Positions 1 through 5,750 of a DNA stretch of 8,428 bases are shown here, in pieces; the stretch's first letter is position 1; each line of letters opens with the position of its first letter. Below the pieces are notes generated by a model. That model worked only from the letters and a program-made list of their open reading frames with translations, had not been told where the DNA came from and ran no database searches. This DNA is from UBA4735 sp036569845. GTDB taxonomy: Bacteria; Chloroflexota; Limnocylindria; P2-11E. Location: NCBI GenBank assembly GCA_036569845.1, contig DATCPY010000128.1:1-8428 (forward strand), given 5' to 3'. The position numbers were made by a program, and so were the translations under genes.

Positions 1-1018
1 CAGCAGCGCCGGTCGCACCGGTGGGTCCTTGCGCTCCGTCGATGCCGTTCAGTCCGTCCGTTCCAGCGGCGCCGGCCGCGCCAGCCGGTCCAGCAGGGCC
101 TTGAGCTCCATCGATGCCGTTGGTGCCAGCTGCGCCGGTCGGGCCCTGCGTTCCGTTCGTTCCATTTGTCCCAGCGGCACCGGTCGCGCCAGCCGGTCCC
201 GCAGGGCCTTGCGCTCCATCGATGCCGTTGGTGCCAGCTGCACCGATCGGGCCCTGCGATCCATTCGTGCCATCTGTTCCAGCGGCACCAGTGGCGCCCG
301 CGGGACCAGCCGGTCCCTGTCCGCCGTCGATACCGTTCGTTCCATTGGTGCCGTTCGTTCCAGCGGTGCCCGTTGGTCCTTGCGATCCGTTCGTTCCGTC
401 TGAGCCAGGCAGGCCGGTCGCCCCGGCGATGCCGGCTGGTCCTTGAGCGCCATCGGTTCCGTTGGTTCCAGCGGCACCGGTCGCGCCCGCGGGACCAGCC
501 GGTCCCTGTGCGCCGTCGATACCGTTCGTTCCATTGGTGCCGTCCGTTCCATTGGTGCCAGTTGGTCCTTGCGTTCCGTTCGTTCCGTCTGAGCCAGGCA
601 GGCCGGTCGCCCCGGCGATGCCGGCAACCCCTTGGGCTCCGTCAACGCCGTTCAGTCCAGCCGCGCCAGCTGCGCCGTTAGTGCCGTCGATGCCAGACGC
701 GCCCGGAGATCCGGTCGCGCCCGGACCGCCGATCGCGCCGGAAGCACCCGTCGCTCCCGCGGCACCGGCAGCGCCGACGACACCCGCCGGCGATCCCGTT
801 GCGTCCGGCGTAGGCGACGTCTCCACGCCGAGGACCACCGGCGCGCCGGCCGGCCCTTGTGGCCCAGGCGGACCGGGCGGGCCCGACTCTCCTGGCAAGC
901 CCGGTGGCCCGGCGAACGCGACCGGACTGGCCACGGGTGGACGTGCGAAGGCCAGTCCAGCGACGAAAAGGAGAAGTGCAGTCAGCAGTACCCCTACGGC
1001 CACACGCTGCCCCGTCAT
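1..1018 (-). CDS. Secreted collagen-like (Gly-X-Y repeat) protein, 3' end outside window
   Basis: Reading the minus strand from ATG at 1018 gives 339 open codons to the window edge, so the C-terminus is missing. Residues 1-25 form a Sec-type signal peptide: short polar N-terminus with one Arg, hydrophobic core VGVLLTALLLFVAGL, and AFA before a likely cut. Residues 37-60 are eight Pro-rich Gly-X-Y triplets. A non-collagenous linker (about 61-78) follows, then an unbroken Gly-X-Y tract from residue 79 to the edge (87 triplets). Triplets GTN, GTD, GAT, GPA, GID and GAQ dominate, the Thr/Asn/Ala-rich style of bacterial collagen-like proteins. There is no Cys. An in-frame GTG at 1030 (adds MRRT) just after a stop at 1034-1036 is an alternative start; neither start has a clear ribosome site. 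The role is unknown. A trimeric surface or secreted fibre is known for the family and inferred here. Confidence 0.85.
   Translation of the reverse strand, partial: MTGQRVAVGVLLTALLLFVAGLAFARPPVASPVAFAGPPGLPGESGPPGPPGPQGPAGAPVVLGVETSPTPDATGSPAGVVGAAGAAGATGASGAIGGPGATGSPGASGIDGTNGAAGAAGLNGVDGAQGVAGIAGATGLPGSDGTNGTQGPTGTNGTDGTNGTNGIDGAQGPAGPAGATGAAGTNGTDGAQGPAGIAGATGLPGSDGTNGSQGPTGTAGTNGTNGTNGIDGGQGPAGPAGATGAAGTDGTNGSQGPIGAAGTNGIDGAQGPAGPAGATGAAGTNGTNGTQGPTGAAGTNGIDGAQGPAGPAGAAGAAGTDGLNGIDGAQGPTGATGAA
279..626 (-). repeat. 189-bp tandem duplication inside the collagen-like gene
   Basis: The block at 468-626 recurs at 279-437, an offset of exactly 189 bp (63 codons, 21 Gly-X-Y triplets). By hand I count about 8 mismatches in 159 aligned positions; similarity fades on both sides. 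At protein level residues 127-189 align with 190-252, sharing the landmarks GIAGATGLPGSDGTNG and GPAGPAGATGAAG. Each copy holds three 21-residue sub-units ending in a Gln-Gly step. The length keeps the reading frame, as expected for slippage or unequal crossover in a repetitive coding region. Confidence 0.85.
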
Positions 1019-1187
1019 CGTCCGCCGCACCCACTACCGGTAAGAGCCGCTATATCGAGTTTCCCTTTCGCGCTCCGGCCAGCCTGTCCGGTCAAAAGGA
1101 ATGCAAGAAAGGGCCTCGTCGAACCCTCTGTCACACGTTCGTTGGACAGTCGCATTGCTCTTGGCACCTGGAGCGCTGCGGAGCCGG
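1019..1187. other. Gap with no supported gene, upstream of collagen-like gene
   Basis: This stretch lies between the collagen-like start and the acetyltransferase-like remnant. No frame gives a convincing protein. It should hold the promoter of the minus-strand collagen-like gene, but I find no well-spaced -35/-10 pair. A TTGACC on the minus strand (1095-1090) and an AT-rich spot near 1049-1054 are about 35 bp apart, too far to act together. No terminator hairpin with a T-run is visible. Confidence 0.5.
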
Positions 1188-1379
1188 ATCGCCGCGGCCA
1201 GCCTCCCAGAGCACGCTCTCCTAGTACGTCTCCGCGTCCGGGCGCGCAAGCGGCGCGAGGAACCCGGTGGACGCCGCACCGTGCACGCACTCCGTGAGCA
1301 ACAAGACGAGCCATCGGAGCTCGTCCCCCGTCACGTCCGCTCGGAGCGCGTCGACCTTCAGATCTGACAACAGGCCCAA
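1188..1379 (-). pseudogene. Probable GNAT acetyltransferase N-terminal remnant
   Basis: A minus-strand frame from a possible TTG at 1379 to TAG at 1223-1221 encodes 52 residues that look like real protein: a helix with GDELRWLVLLLTECV, then HGAASTGFLAPLARPDAETY. This resembles the N-terminal part of GNAT N-acetyltransferases, where a helix leads into a 'GASxGFLxPL...A..YW' segment. Here the codon after Tyr is TAG where the family usually has Trp (TGG). Beyond it the same frame reads ESVLWEAGRGD, again family-like, and then degenerates before a second stop. The acetyl-CoA-binding core is absent, so it cannot be active as it stands. The family call is from remembered motifs, not a search. The alternative is a chance open frame, since it is short, lacks a good start and is open back through the tRNA. 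Confidence 0.4.
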
Positions 1380-1384
1380 TGCTG

Positions 1385-1455
1385 AGGCGTCGGCGGGAAT
1401 CGAACCCGCGATGAGGGTTTTGCAGACCCTTGCCTTACCACTTGGCGACGACGCC
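1385..1455 (-). tRNA. tRNA-Cys (anticodon GCA)
   Basis: The minus strand folds into a complete 71-nt cloverleaf. The acceptor arms GGCGTCG and CGACGCC pair over all 7 bp. The D arm is GCC-AAGTGGTAA-GGC. The anticodon arm is AGGGT-CTGCAAA-ACCCT with anticodon GCA, which reads Cys codons. There is a 4-nt variable region, then a T arm GCGGG-TTCGATT-CCCGC. The discriminator base is U73 (position 1385), an identity element of tRNA-Cys. The 3' CCA is not encoded. The gene stands alone and is divergent from the rhomboid gene. Confidence 0.96.
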
Positions 1456-1465
1456 GGGGACTTCG

Positions 1466-1471
1466 ATTTTA
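1466..1471 (-). promoter_or_regulatory. Possible -10 element for tRNA-Cys
   Basis: The minus strand reads TAAAAT, five of six matches to the -10 consensus, ending 10 nt before the first tRNA base. This is good placement for a short-leader tRNA transcript. No recognisable -35 hexamer lies 16-19 bp further upstream. A perfect palindrome GGGCTAGCCC (1474-1483) sits just behind it. The box is in the 52-bp gap shared with the divergent rhomboid gene. Confidence 0.3.
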
Positions 1472-1507
1472 CCGGGCTAGCCCCGCTGATGCATGCTTTC
1501 GTGCGCC

Positions 1508-2263
1508 ATGCTCCCGATCGGCGACGATGACAACCCGAACCCGACACTCCCGATCGTCAATCTCGTCATCATCGGGATCAACGTCCTCGTGTTCCTCTAC
1601 CAGCTCGTGAGCCCCGACTTCACCAACGGCTTCAGCGCCGTCCCCGCCGAGATCACGACCGGACGCGACCTCATCGGTCAGTTCTCGATCGCCCTCCCTG
1701 ACGGAACCACGGCCCTGATCGACGAGGCGCGCGGACCCTCACCGATCTGGCTCACGCTCCTGAGCTCGATGTTCATGCACGGGGGCTGGGCCCACATCGG
1801 CGGCAACATGCTGTTCCTGTTCATCTTCGGCGACAACGTGGAGAAAGCGTTCGGCCACGTGCGCTATCTCGCCTTCTACCTCGTGTGCGGGATCATCGCG
1901 TCGCTCGCGCAGGTCTACTCGGGGCCTGATTCGATCCTGCCGAGCCTCGGCGCATCCGGCGCGATCGCGGGCGTGCTCGCCGGCTACCTCGTGCTGTTCC
2001 CTTCGAACAAGGTGAAGGTCCTGCTCGGGAACGCCGTCCAGAGCGTGCCGGCCATCGCGATGATCGGTCTCTGGGCGCTCATCCAGTTCTTCAACGGATT
2101 CGCCGCGACGTCGGTGAGCGCAGAGACCGGGGGGGTCGCGTACATGGCCCACATCGGTGGGTTCATCGCCGGAATCGTGCTCGCGTTCGCGCTCAAGCCG
2201 TTCTCCGACCGCGGCGTCGGCCCGCACGTCGTCGGCTTCCCGCGTGCCGGAGCCTCGAGCTAG
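1508..2263 (+). CDS. Rhomboid-family intramembrane serine protease
   Basis: This 251-residue polytopic membrane protein should cleave transmembrane segments of other proteins within the bilayer; the substrate is unknown. Rhomboid landmarks appear in order: a first membrane helix at about 16-34; a roughly 50-residue extracytoplasmic insert; HGGWAHIGGNMLFLF at 91-105, holding the conserved H96 and N100; the catalytic serine S150 in GASGAIAG; and the catalytic H215 in AHIGG in the last helix. Ser, His and the oxyanion Asn/His are all present, so it should be active. Length is typical of the short bacterial form with no fused domain. I chose ATG 1508 because MLPIGDDDNP resembles the usual family N-terminus; ATG 1493, five codons upstream, is also in frame. 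Neither has a strong ribosome site. It converges with the TPR gene and their stop codons overlap. Confidence 0.93.
   Translation: MLPIGDDDNPNPTLPIVNLVIIGINVLVFLYQLVSPDFTNGFSAVPAEITTGRDLIGQFSIALPDGTTALIDEARGPSPIWLTLLSSMFMHGGWAHIGGNMLFLFIFGDNVEKAFGHVRYLAFYLVCGIIASLAQVYSGPDSILPSLGASGAIAGVLAGYLVLFPSNKVKVLLGNAVQSVPAIAMIGLWALIQFFNGFAATSVSAETGGVAYMAHIGGFIAGIVLAFALKPFSDRGVGPHVVGFPRAGASS
2260..2263. other. Shared CTAG: overlapping stop codons of convergent genes
   Basis: The rhomboid gene ends with TAG at 2261-2263 and the opposing TPR gene ends with TAG read from 2262 to 2260. Both come from one palindromic CTAG. There is no spacer and no hairpin with a T-run at the junction, so each transcript probably runs antisense into its neighbour. 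Confidence 0.9.
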
Positions 2264-3699
2264 ATGATCGCGGCCAGGCGCTCCACGTCGTCCGCGCGGT
2301 CCATGCGGCCGTCGAGGCGGTAGGCCGCCCCGAGCAGCCGGCATTTGTCGCGGGCCACATCGCGTCGACCGAGACCGCAGTCCACCTCGATGAGCAGCCG
2401 CTGCGCCTCGCGGTCGGTGTAGCCGGCCCCGATGTAATCGAGCAGCAGGTCCGACGCGGCTTGGAGCTTGTGTAGCGACAGCAGCCGCCGCGCGGCATCG
2501 ATGGTCGCCTCCGTCGCTCGGGGATCTCGGGCGCCGATCAGGACGGTCGCGCGCATCGCGGTCATCGCGGCCTGCTGGTCGGGGGTCGTGCCCGGCGTGA
2601 AGGCCGCGAGCGTCGCCTCGAGGTCGACCGCGGGACGGGACTTCCACGCGGCCTGCGAGACCTTCCGCTGCGCCTCCTTGGTCCGAGGCGCGATCCGCGC
2701 GGCGAGATTCACCGGAGCCTCGTCGAAGGCGTCGACCGAGGTCATCGTGCGCGCGTCGGCCATGAGCATCGCGCTCAGCGCACCGACCGGCCGCGTCCGC
2801 GGCAGATCGTCGACGACGATCCGCTGCGGAGCGGGCGGCTCGGCCGGCACGATCCGCCGGACTTCCGGCGGCAGCGGAGGGGGCGGGCTGACCTGTCGAG
2901 AGACCGCGCGCGCGGCCGGCGCGGTCGCGCTGGTCGGCCTCGCAGCGGCGCCGCCCGGCATGAGCCGGTCGACGATGCGGAGCAGACCGGGCAGATCGCC
3001 GAGCGTCTCGCGCGCGTACGTGAGCTCGAGCCACGCGCGACGGCTGTCGCCTTCGGCGAGGGCGTAATCGACGAACCGCTCGTACTCGGAGCACGCCGCG
3101 ACCGCGTCACCGGCATTCGCGTGCGCGGCGGCGAGACGTCGATGGGCCGCGAGATCTCCGGGCGCGATGCCGACGGCTTCGGTCAGCAACGCGATCGCGG
3201 CCGTGCGGTCGCCGCGTTTCGCGAGGCTCTGCGCGCCATCGCGCAACGCGAGCAGCGCCGCTCCGATGTCCTCGAGCGCGACCTGGGTCGATGCGAGCCC
3301 GCGGAACGATCCCGCGTCGCCGTGCTTTTGGGCGAGCTGCCGGTACGCCTCCTCGGCCTGCCGGAGCTTGCCAGCGGCCTGGAGCTTGGCCGCGGCGTCG
3401 AGGGCGAGGCGTGGCGCGCCACCGTCCTTCACCTGGGCGCCGCTGCTCGCGACGGCTGCCAGCTTCGCAGCAGGGACGGCGAGTCCGGCGACCCGCAGGC
3501 CGAATTCGTCCGCTCGCTCGCTGTCCATGATCCGGCTCGCGGCGATCCGGGCTCGCTCGGATAGCGCCGGCAGGTGCCAGGGCGTGATCGTGTCGGCGGT
3601 GCACTCCAGCGTGCGGAGCTCCTTCGAGAGGAACTGCTGTGCGGCCGGCCCCAGGTACTGCTTCGCGACGAGCAGCACCTGCTCGCCGAGGGTGTTCAT
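2260..3699 (-). CDS. TPR-like helical repeat protein, second gene of sensor operon
   Basis: This 479-residue soluble protein has no signal peptide or membrane segment. I do not recognise a named family for the whole protein. Three parts are visible. Residues 1-75 are a small, probably helical domain containing KQYLGPAAQQFLSKEL and a later amphipathic stretch. Residues about 96-248 look like degenerate tetratricopeptide repeats, with A/G/Y/A spacings in KLQAAGKLRQAEEAYRQLA, ALLTEAVGIAPGD and LAAAHANAGDAVAACSEYE. Residues 249-305 are a Pro/Ala-rich linker including SPPPPLPP. Residues 306-479 form a second helical region ending in paired-helix motifs like those of repeat scaffolds. TPR arrays bind partner proteins. 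ATG 3699 overlaps the TGA of the upstream sensor (ATGA), so translation is probably coupled. This suggests it works with that sensor, perhaps as its cytoplasmic partner (inference). Confidence 0.8.
   Translation of the reverse strand: MNTLGEQVLLVAKQYLGPAAQQFLSKELRTLECTADTITPWHLPALSERARIAASRIMDSERADEFGLRVAGLAVPAAKLAAVASSGAQVKDGGAPRLALDAAAKLQAAGKLRQAEEAYRQLAQKHGDAGSFRGLASTQVALEDIGAALLALRDGAQSLAKRGDRTAAIALLTEAVGIAPGDLAAHRRLAAAHANAGDAVAACSEYERFVDYALAEGDSRRAWLELTYARETLGDLPGLLRIVDRLMPGGAAARPTSATAPAARAVSRQVSPPPPLPPEVRRIVPAEPPAPQRIVVDDLPRTRPVGALSAMLMADARTMTSVDAFDEAPVNLAARIAPRTKEAQRKVSQAAWKSRPAVDLEATLAAFTPGTTPDQQAAMTAMRATVLIGARDPRATEATIDAARRLLSLHKLQAASDLLLDYIGAGYTDREAQRLLIEVDCGLGRRDVARDKCRLLGAAYRLDGRMDRADDVERLAAII
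3696..3699 (-). other. ATGA stop/start overlap (translational coupling)
   Basis: The sensor gene ends in TGA at 3698-3696 and the TPR gene begins with ATG at 3699-3697, sharing an ATGA. The only ribosome-site-like bases are GAGGA touching the start codon, poor spacing for free initiation. This favours re-initiation by ribosomes finishing the sensor and roughly linked output of the two proteins. Confidence 0.85.
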
Positions 3700-4955
3700 T
3701 CCTCGCCCGGCTCGTCCGCGAAGGCGTAGAACCGGAGAGCGTTCAACAGGCGGTCGAACGCGGAGGCCACCTCGCGGGTGATGTCATCGCCATGACGTGT
3801 CTCGAAGTGCGCAGCCCGAAGATCCACGTCGCCGGTCGAGACGCTCGTCGCCATGCCGACGAGCTGCCGGAGCGGACGCACGAGGGATCGCGTGAGCAGG
3901 ATGCCGACGATCAACGACAGCAGGAGGCCGATCGCCACAACGCTCGCCGCGTTGAACGTGGCGTCATCGGCGGCCTTCGTGTAGGTCGCGAGCGGGACCG
4001 CGAGCACGTAGGCCCACGGCTTCGCGGTGAGGCGCGACGCGACGCCGCGCTGCTCGGCGCTTCCGGCGCCGTACGCGAATTGCGTGAATCCGCTCTTCAG
4101 CGGATCGAGCGCGGACTTGAGGGTCGGCAGCGGGTCGATGACCAGCTTGTCCGGCGTGAGGGTCCCGAAGCGCTTATCCGCCGCGAGCTTCGTCGCGACA
4201 TCGGGCGCGATCGGCGCGATGGGCTTGTAGATGAGGCTCTCGGCGGTCTCGCGGTGACCCTTCGTCTCGGACACCGCGAGGCGGATGCCGTAGTCGTCGA
4301 GCAGGAAGCTGTGGGCGCCGGCGCCGACGGAGTTGGCGTCGGCTTCGACGACGCTCCAGATCGCGGTCAGGTTGAGCCGCGAGCGCACCACGGCGACGAC
4401 GCCGCCGTTGGCGGCCTTGACCGGCGCGGAGAAGAAGAGCGCCGGCTTGTTCGTGATCACCGAGTAGCTCGGGTCGCTGATGTAGGCCTGGCCAGTCGTG
4501 CTGGGCGTGATGAAGTACTGACGGAACTTGACGTCTGTCCCTTCGTCCGTGAGCACCGACGCGGCGGCGATCTTCCCGGTCATGTCGACGACGGCGACCG
4601 ACTCGTATTCGGCGGACCGAGCGGCCGCGGCGCCCAGCGCCGCGCGAGCCGCATCCTTCGTCGCCGGGTCGGCGGCGGTCGCGTAGCGCACCACGTCGGG
4701 AAGGCGGCTCACGAGCACGATGTCGTCGAGCCGGTTCTGCAGATACGCGTCGAGGGCGGCCGCCGTCGAGGTCGACCGCTGCTGGATGTTCGTGACGCCG
4801 AGATCGGTGAGGTCGGTACGCGTCTTCTGGATCGAGACGATGCTCACCAGCGCGATCGGGACCACGCCGACGATGAGCAGCGCCGCGAGCACCTTGTGCC
4901 AGAACCGGACGCCGCTCTGCTTCTTGCCCGCCGCCGTGCGCTTCTGCCGTGCCAT
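3696..4955 (-). CDS. Membrane dCache-HAMP sensor protein without output domain
   Basis: This 419-residue inner-membrane sensor starts with a basic N-terminus (1-20), then membrane helix 1 at about 22-42. An extracytoplasmic double-Cache region follows (about 45-330). It begins with a long helix, then the strand VAVVDMTGKIAAASV, then the ligand-pocket part containing FRQYF and YISDPSYSVITNKPALFFS, then the second lobe from SFLLDDYGIRLAVS. Membrane helix 2 is at about 337-356 and a HAMP linker at about 357-409 (RSLVRPLRQLVGMATSVSTG). The protein stops ten residues later, in acidic DEPGEE. Cache domains bind small ligands and HAMP passes the signal inward, usually to a methyl-accepting, kinase or cyclase domain, none of which is present. 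The overlapping downstream TPR gene is the obvious partner candidate. I chose ATG 4955, not the in-frame ATG 4976, because of the strong ribosome site before it. Confidence 0.9.
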   Translation of the reverse strand: MARQKRTAAGKKQSGVRFWHKVLAALLIVGVVPIALVSIVSIQKTRTDLTDLGVTNIQQRSTSTAAALDAYLQNRLDDIVLVSRLPDVVRYATAADPATKDAARAALGAAAARSAEYESVAVVDMTGKIAAASVLTDEGTDVKFRQYFITPSTTGQAYISDPSYSVITNKPALFFSAPVKAANGGVVAVVRSRLNLTAIWSVVEADANSVGAGAHSFLLDDYGIRLAVSETKGHRETAESLIYKPIAPIAPDVATKLAADKRFGTLTPDKLVIDPLPTLKSALDPLKSGFTQFAYGAGSAEQRGVASRLTAKPWAYVLAVPLATYTKAADDATFNAASVVAIGLLLSLIVGILLTRSLVRPLRQLVGMATSVSTGDVDLRAAHFETRHGDDITREVASAFDRLLNALRFYAFADEPGEE

Positions 4956-4960
4956 GTCCG

Positions 4961-4966
4961 CCCTCC
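4961..4966 (-). promoter_or_regulatory. Ribosome binding site deciding the sensor start
   Basis: The minus strand reads GGAGGG, then CGGAC, then ATG (4955). This strong Shine-Dalgarno match at normal spacing sits inside the longer frame that begins at 4976, and supports the start seven codons downstream of that ATG. Confidence 0.75.
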
Positions 4967-5040
4967 GCGCCCCCATCGCCCCTCGTGGGCGTGCGCGGAG
5001 TGTCGCTAGCCGAAAGCCCCGCTCCTAGTCACAGCGCATG

Positions 5041-5050
5041 ACGACGTCGT
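5041..5050. repeat. Palindrome ACGACGTCGT upstream of sensor operon
   Basis: A perfect 10-bp inverted repeat with no loop, 86-95 bp upstream of the sensor start codon, in the gap that must hold that operon's promoter unless it is transcribed from the gene at 5703-5092. It could be a binding site for a dimeric regulator. Such short GC-rich palindromes also occur by chance. Confidence 0.3.
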
Positions 5051-5079
5051 ACCGCAGATGACCTAGTACCTTCGGCGTA

Positions 5080-5091
5080 TCAGCGCGCTGA
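5080..5091. repeat. Palindrome TCAGCGCGCTGA abutting the upstream gene's stop
   Basis: A perfect 12-bp inverted repeat with no loop, directly after the TAG (5094-5092) of the Arg/Pro-rich gene on the minus strand and about 125 bp before the sensor gene. The lack of a loop and T-run argues against an intrinsic terminator; an operator is possible. I find no convincing -35/-10 pair in the 4956-5091 gap. Confidence 0.35.
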
Positions 5092-5703
5092 CTACCGCGC
5101 GATGGCCGGCCGGGTGGACCGTCGGGAATCACGGATCAGGCCGCGAAGGAGCTTCTTGCTCTGCTCCACCTCGACCCGATCGACGTCCGTGAGGCCGGCA
5201 TTGCCCGGGTCGGGTCGCCACCAGCACTCGAAGCCCCAGAGGCGCTCCATTGATTGGGGCTCGGCCGGGGCCGGCACAGCCGGGCCCGGCCGCACGGAAG
5301 ACGGGGCGGCCGGATCGACCGCCGGTCCTGGCTCGGCCGGAGCGGGCGGGCTCGCGGCCGGCCGCACGACACGGAGGCGCGGGACGCCGTATCCAGCGCG
5401 GCGCGGGTCGCCGGTCTCCAGATCGAAGAAGCCCTCGAACACCGCCGCGGCACCCGTCCGGTCCGGCTCGCCCTCACGACAGTCCATGACGATCACGCAC
5501 GGCGTCCCATTGCGCAGGTCATCCGGCGAGCGCGGCGGGGCCGCGGCGCGACGACGCTGCGGACGATCGCGGCGCGCGAGGCCGCGTGCCGCCTGCGGCG
5601 GCTTCGGCTCCGCTGGCGCACGCGTCGGACGCCGTTCCTGAGCGCCGCCCGCGCCACGGCGGCGGCCGCCACGCGAACGCCGGCGGCGCGGATCGTTCTC
5701 CAT
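5092..5703 (-). CDS. Arg/Pro-rich hypothetical protein, divergent from aceE
   Basis: This 203-residue protein belongs to no family I recognise. Residues 1-60 are very basic and disordered-looking (RRRRSRGGRRRGAGG and repeated Arg/Pro/Ala). Residues 61-113 look folded: NGTPCVIVMDCREGEPDRTG, then VFEGFFDLETGDPRR and VPRLRVV. Residues 114-150 are a Pro/Ala linker. Residues 151-203 include the aromatic-rich ERLWGFECWWRPDPGN and a helix VDRVEVEQSKKLLRGLIRD. The alternation of folded and low-complexity parts and the internal Trp/Cys cluster make it more than a random GC-rich frame. An Arg-rich tail could bind nucleic acid (inference). ATG 5703 begins MENDPRR; ATG 5736, eleven codons upstream in frame, is an alternative. 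Neither has a well-spaced ribosome site. The 5' end lies 47 bp from that of aceE. Confidence 0.6.
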   Translation of the reverse strand: MENDPRRRRSRGGRRRGAGGAQERRPTRAPAEPKPPQAARGLARRDRPQRRRAAAPPRSPDDLRNGTPCVIVMDCREGEPDRTGAAAVFEGFFDLETGDPRRAGYGVPRLRVVRPAASPPAPAEPGPAVDPAAPSSVRPGPAVPAPAEPQSMERLWGFECWWRPDPGNAGLTDVDRVEVEQSKKLLRGLIRDSRRSTRPAIAR

Positions 5704-5742
5704 GCTCCGAGTCTCGCACGACCCGCCGTTTACCATTGCGCC

Positions 5743-5749
5743 AAGGGGG
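5743..5749 (+). promoter_or_regulatory. Ribosome binding site of aceE
   Basis: AAGGGGG is one mismatch from AAGGAGG. It lies 1 nt before GTG 5751 and 4 nt before TTG 5754; counted from its AAGG part the gaps are 4 and 7 nt. It fixes aceE initiation to this GTG-TTG pair, with TTG having the better spacing. Confidence 0.6.
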
Positions 5750-5750
5750 C

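Noticed and set aside
1..645. Repeats as a possible CRISPR array or non-coding tandem repeat
   Set aside because: Units are in-frame multiples of 9 and 63 bp encoding Gly-X-Y. There are no fixed-length unique spacers and no cas genes.
114..1043. Plus-strand open frames encoding Pro/Ala/Val-rich repeats (114-446, 462-1043)
   Set aside because: They are the complement of Gly-X-Y codons: GGN read backwards gives NCC, hence periodic Pro/Ala. The minus strand has a signal peptide and true collagen periodicity.
1267..1530. Plus-strand open frame over the tRNA
   Set aside because: It runs antisense through tRNA-Cys and into the rhomboid start, and its product has no protein-like features.
1739..3094. 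451-codon minus-strand open frame across the rhomboid and TPR genes
   Set aside because: It crosses two well-supported genes, antisense to one and out of frame with the other. The Arg/Ala/Asp-rich product has no recognisable fold.
3639..5009. 456-codon plus-strand open frame opposite the sensor gene
   Set aside because: Antisense to the Cache-HAMP gene, which has clear domains and a strong ribosome site. The product is Arg/Glu/Val-rich low complexity.
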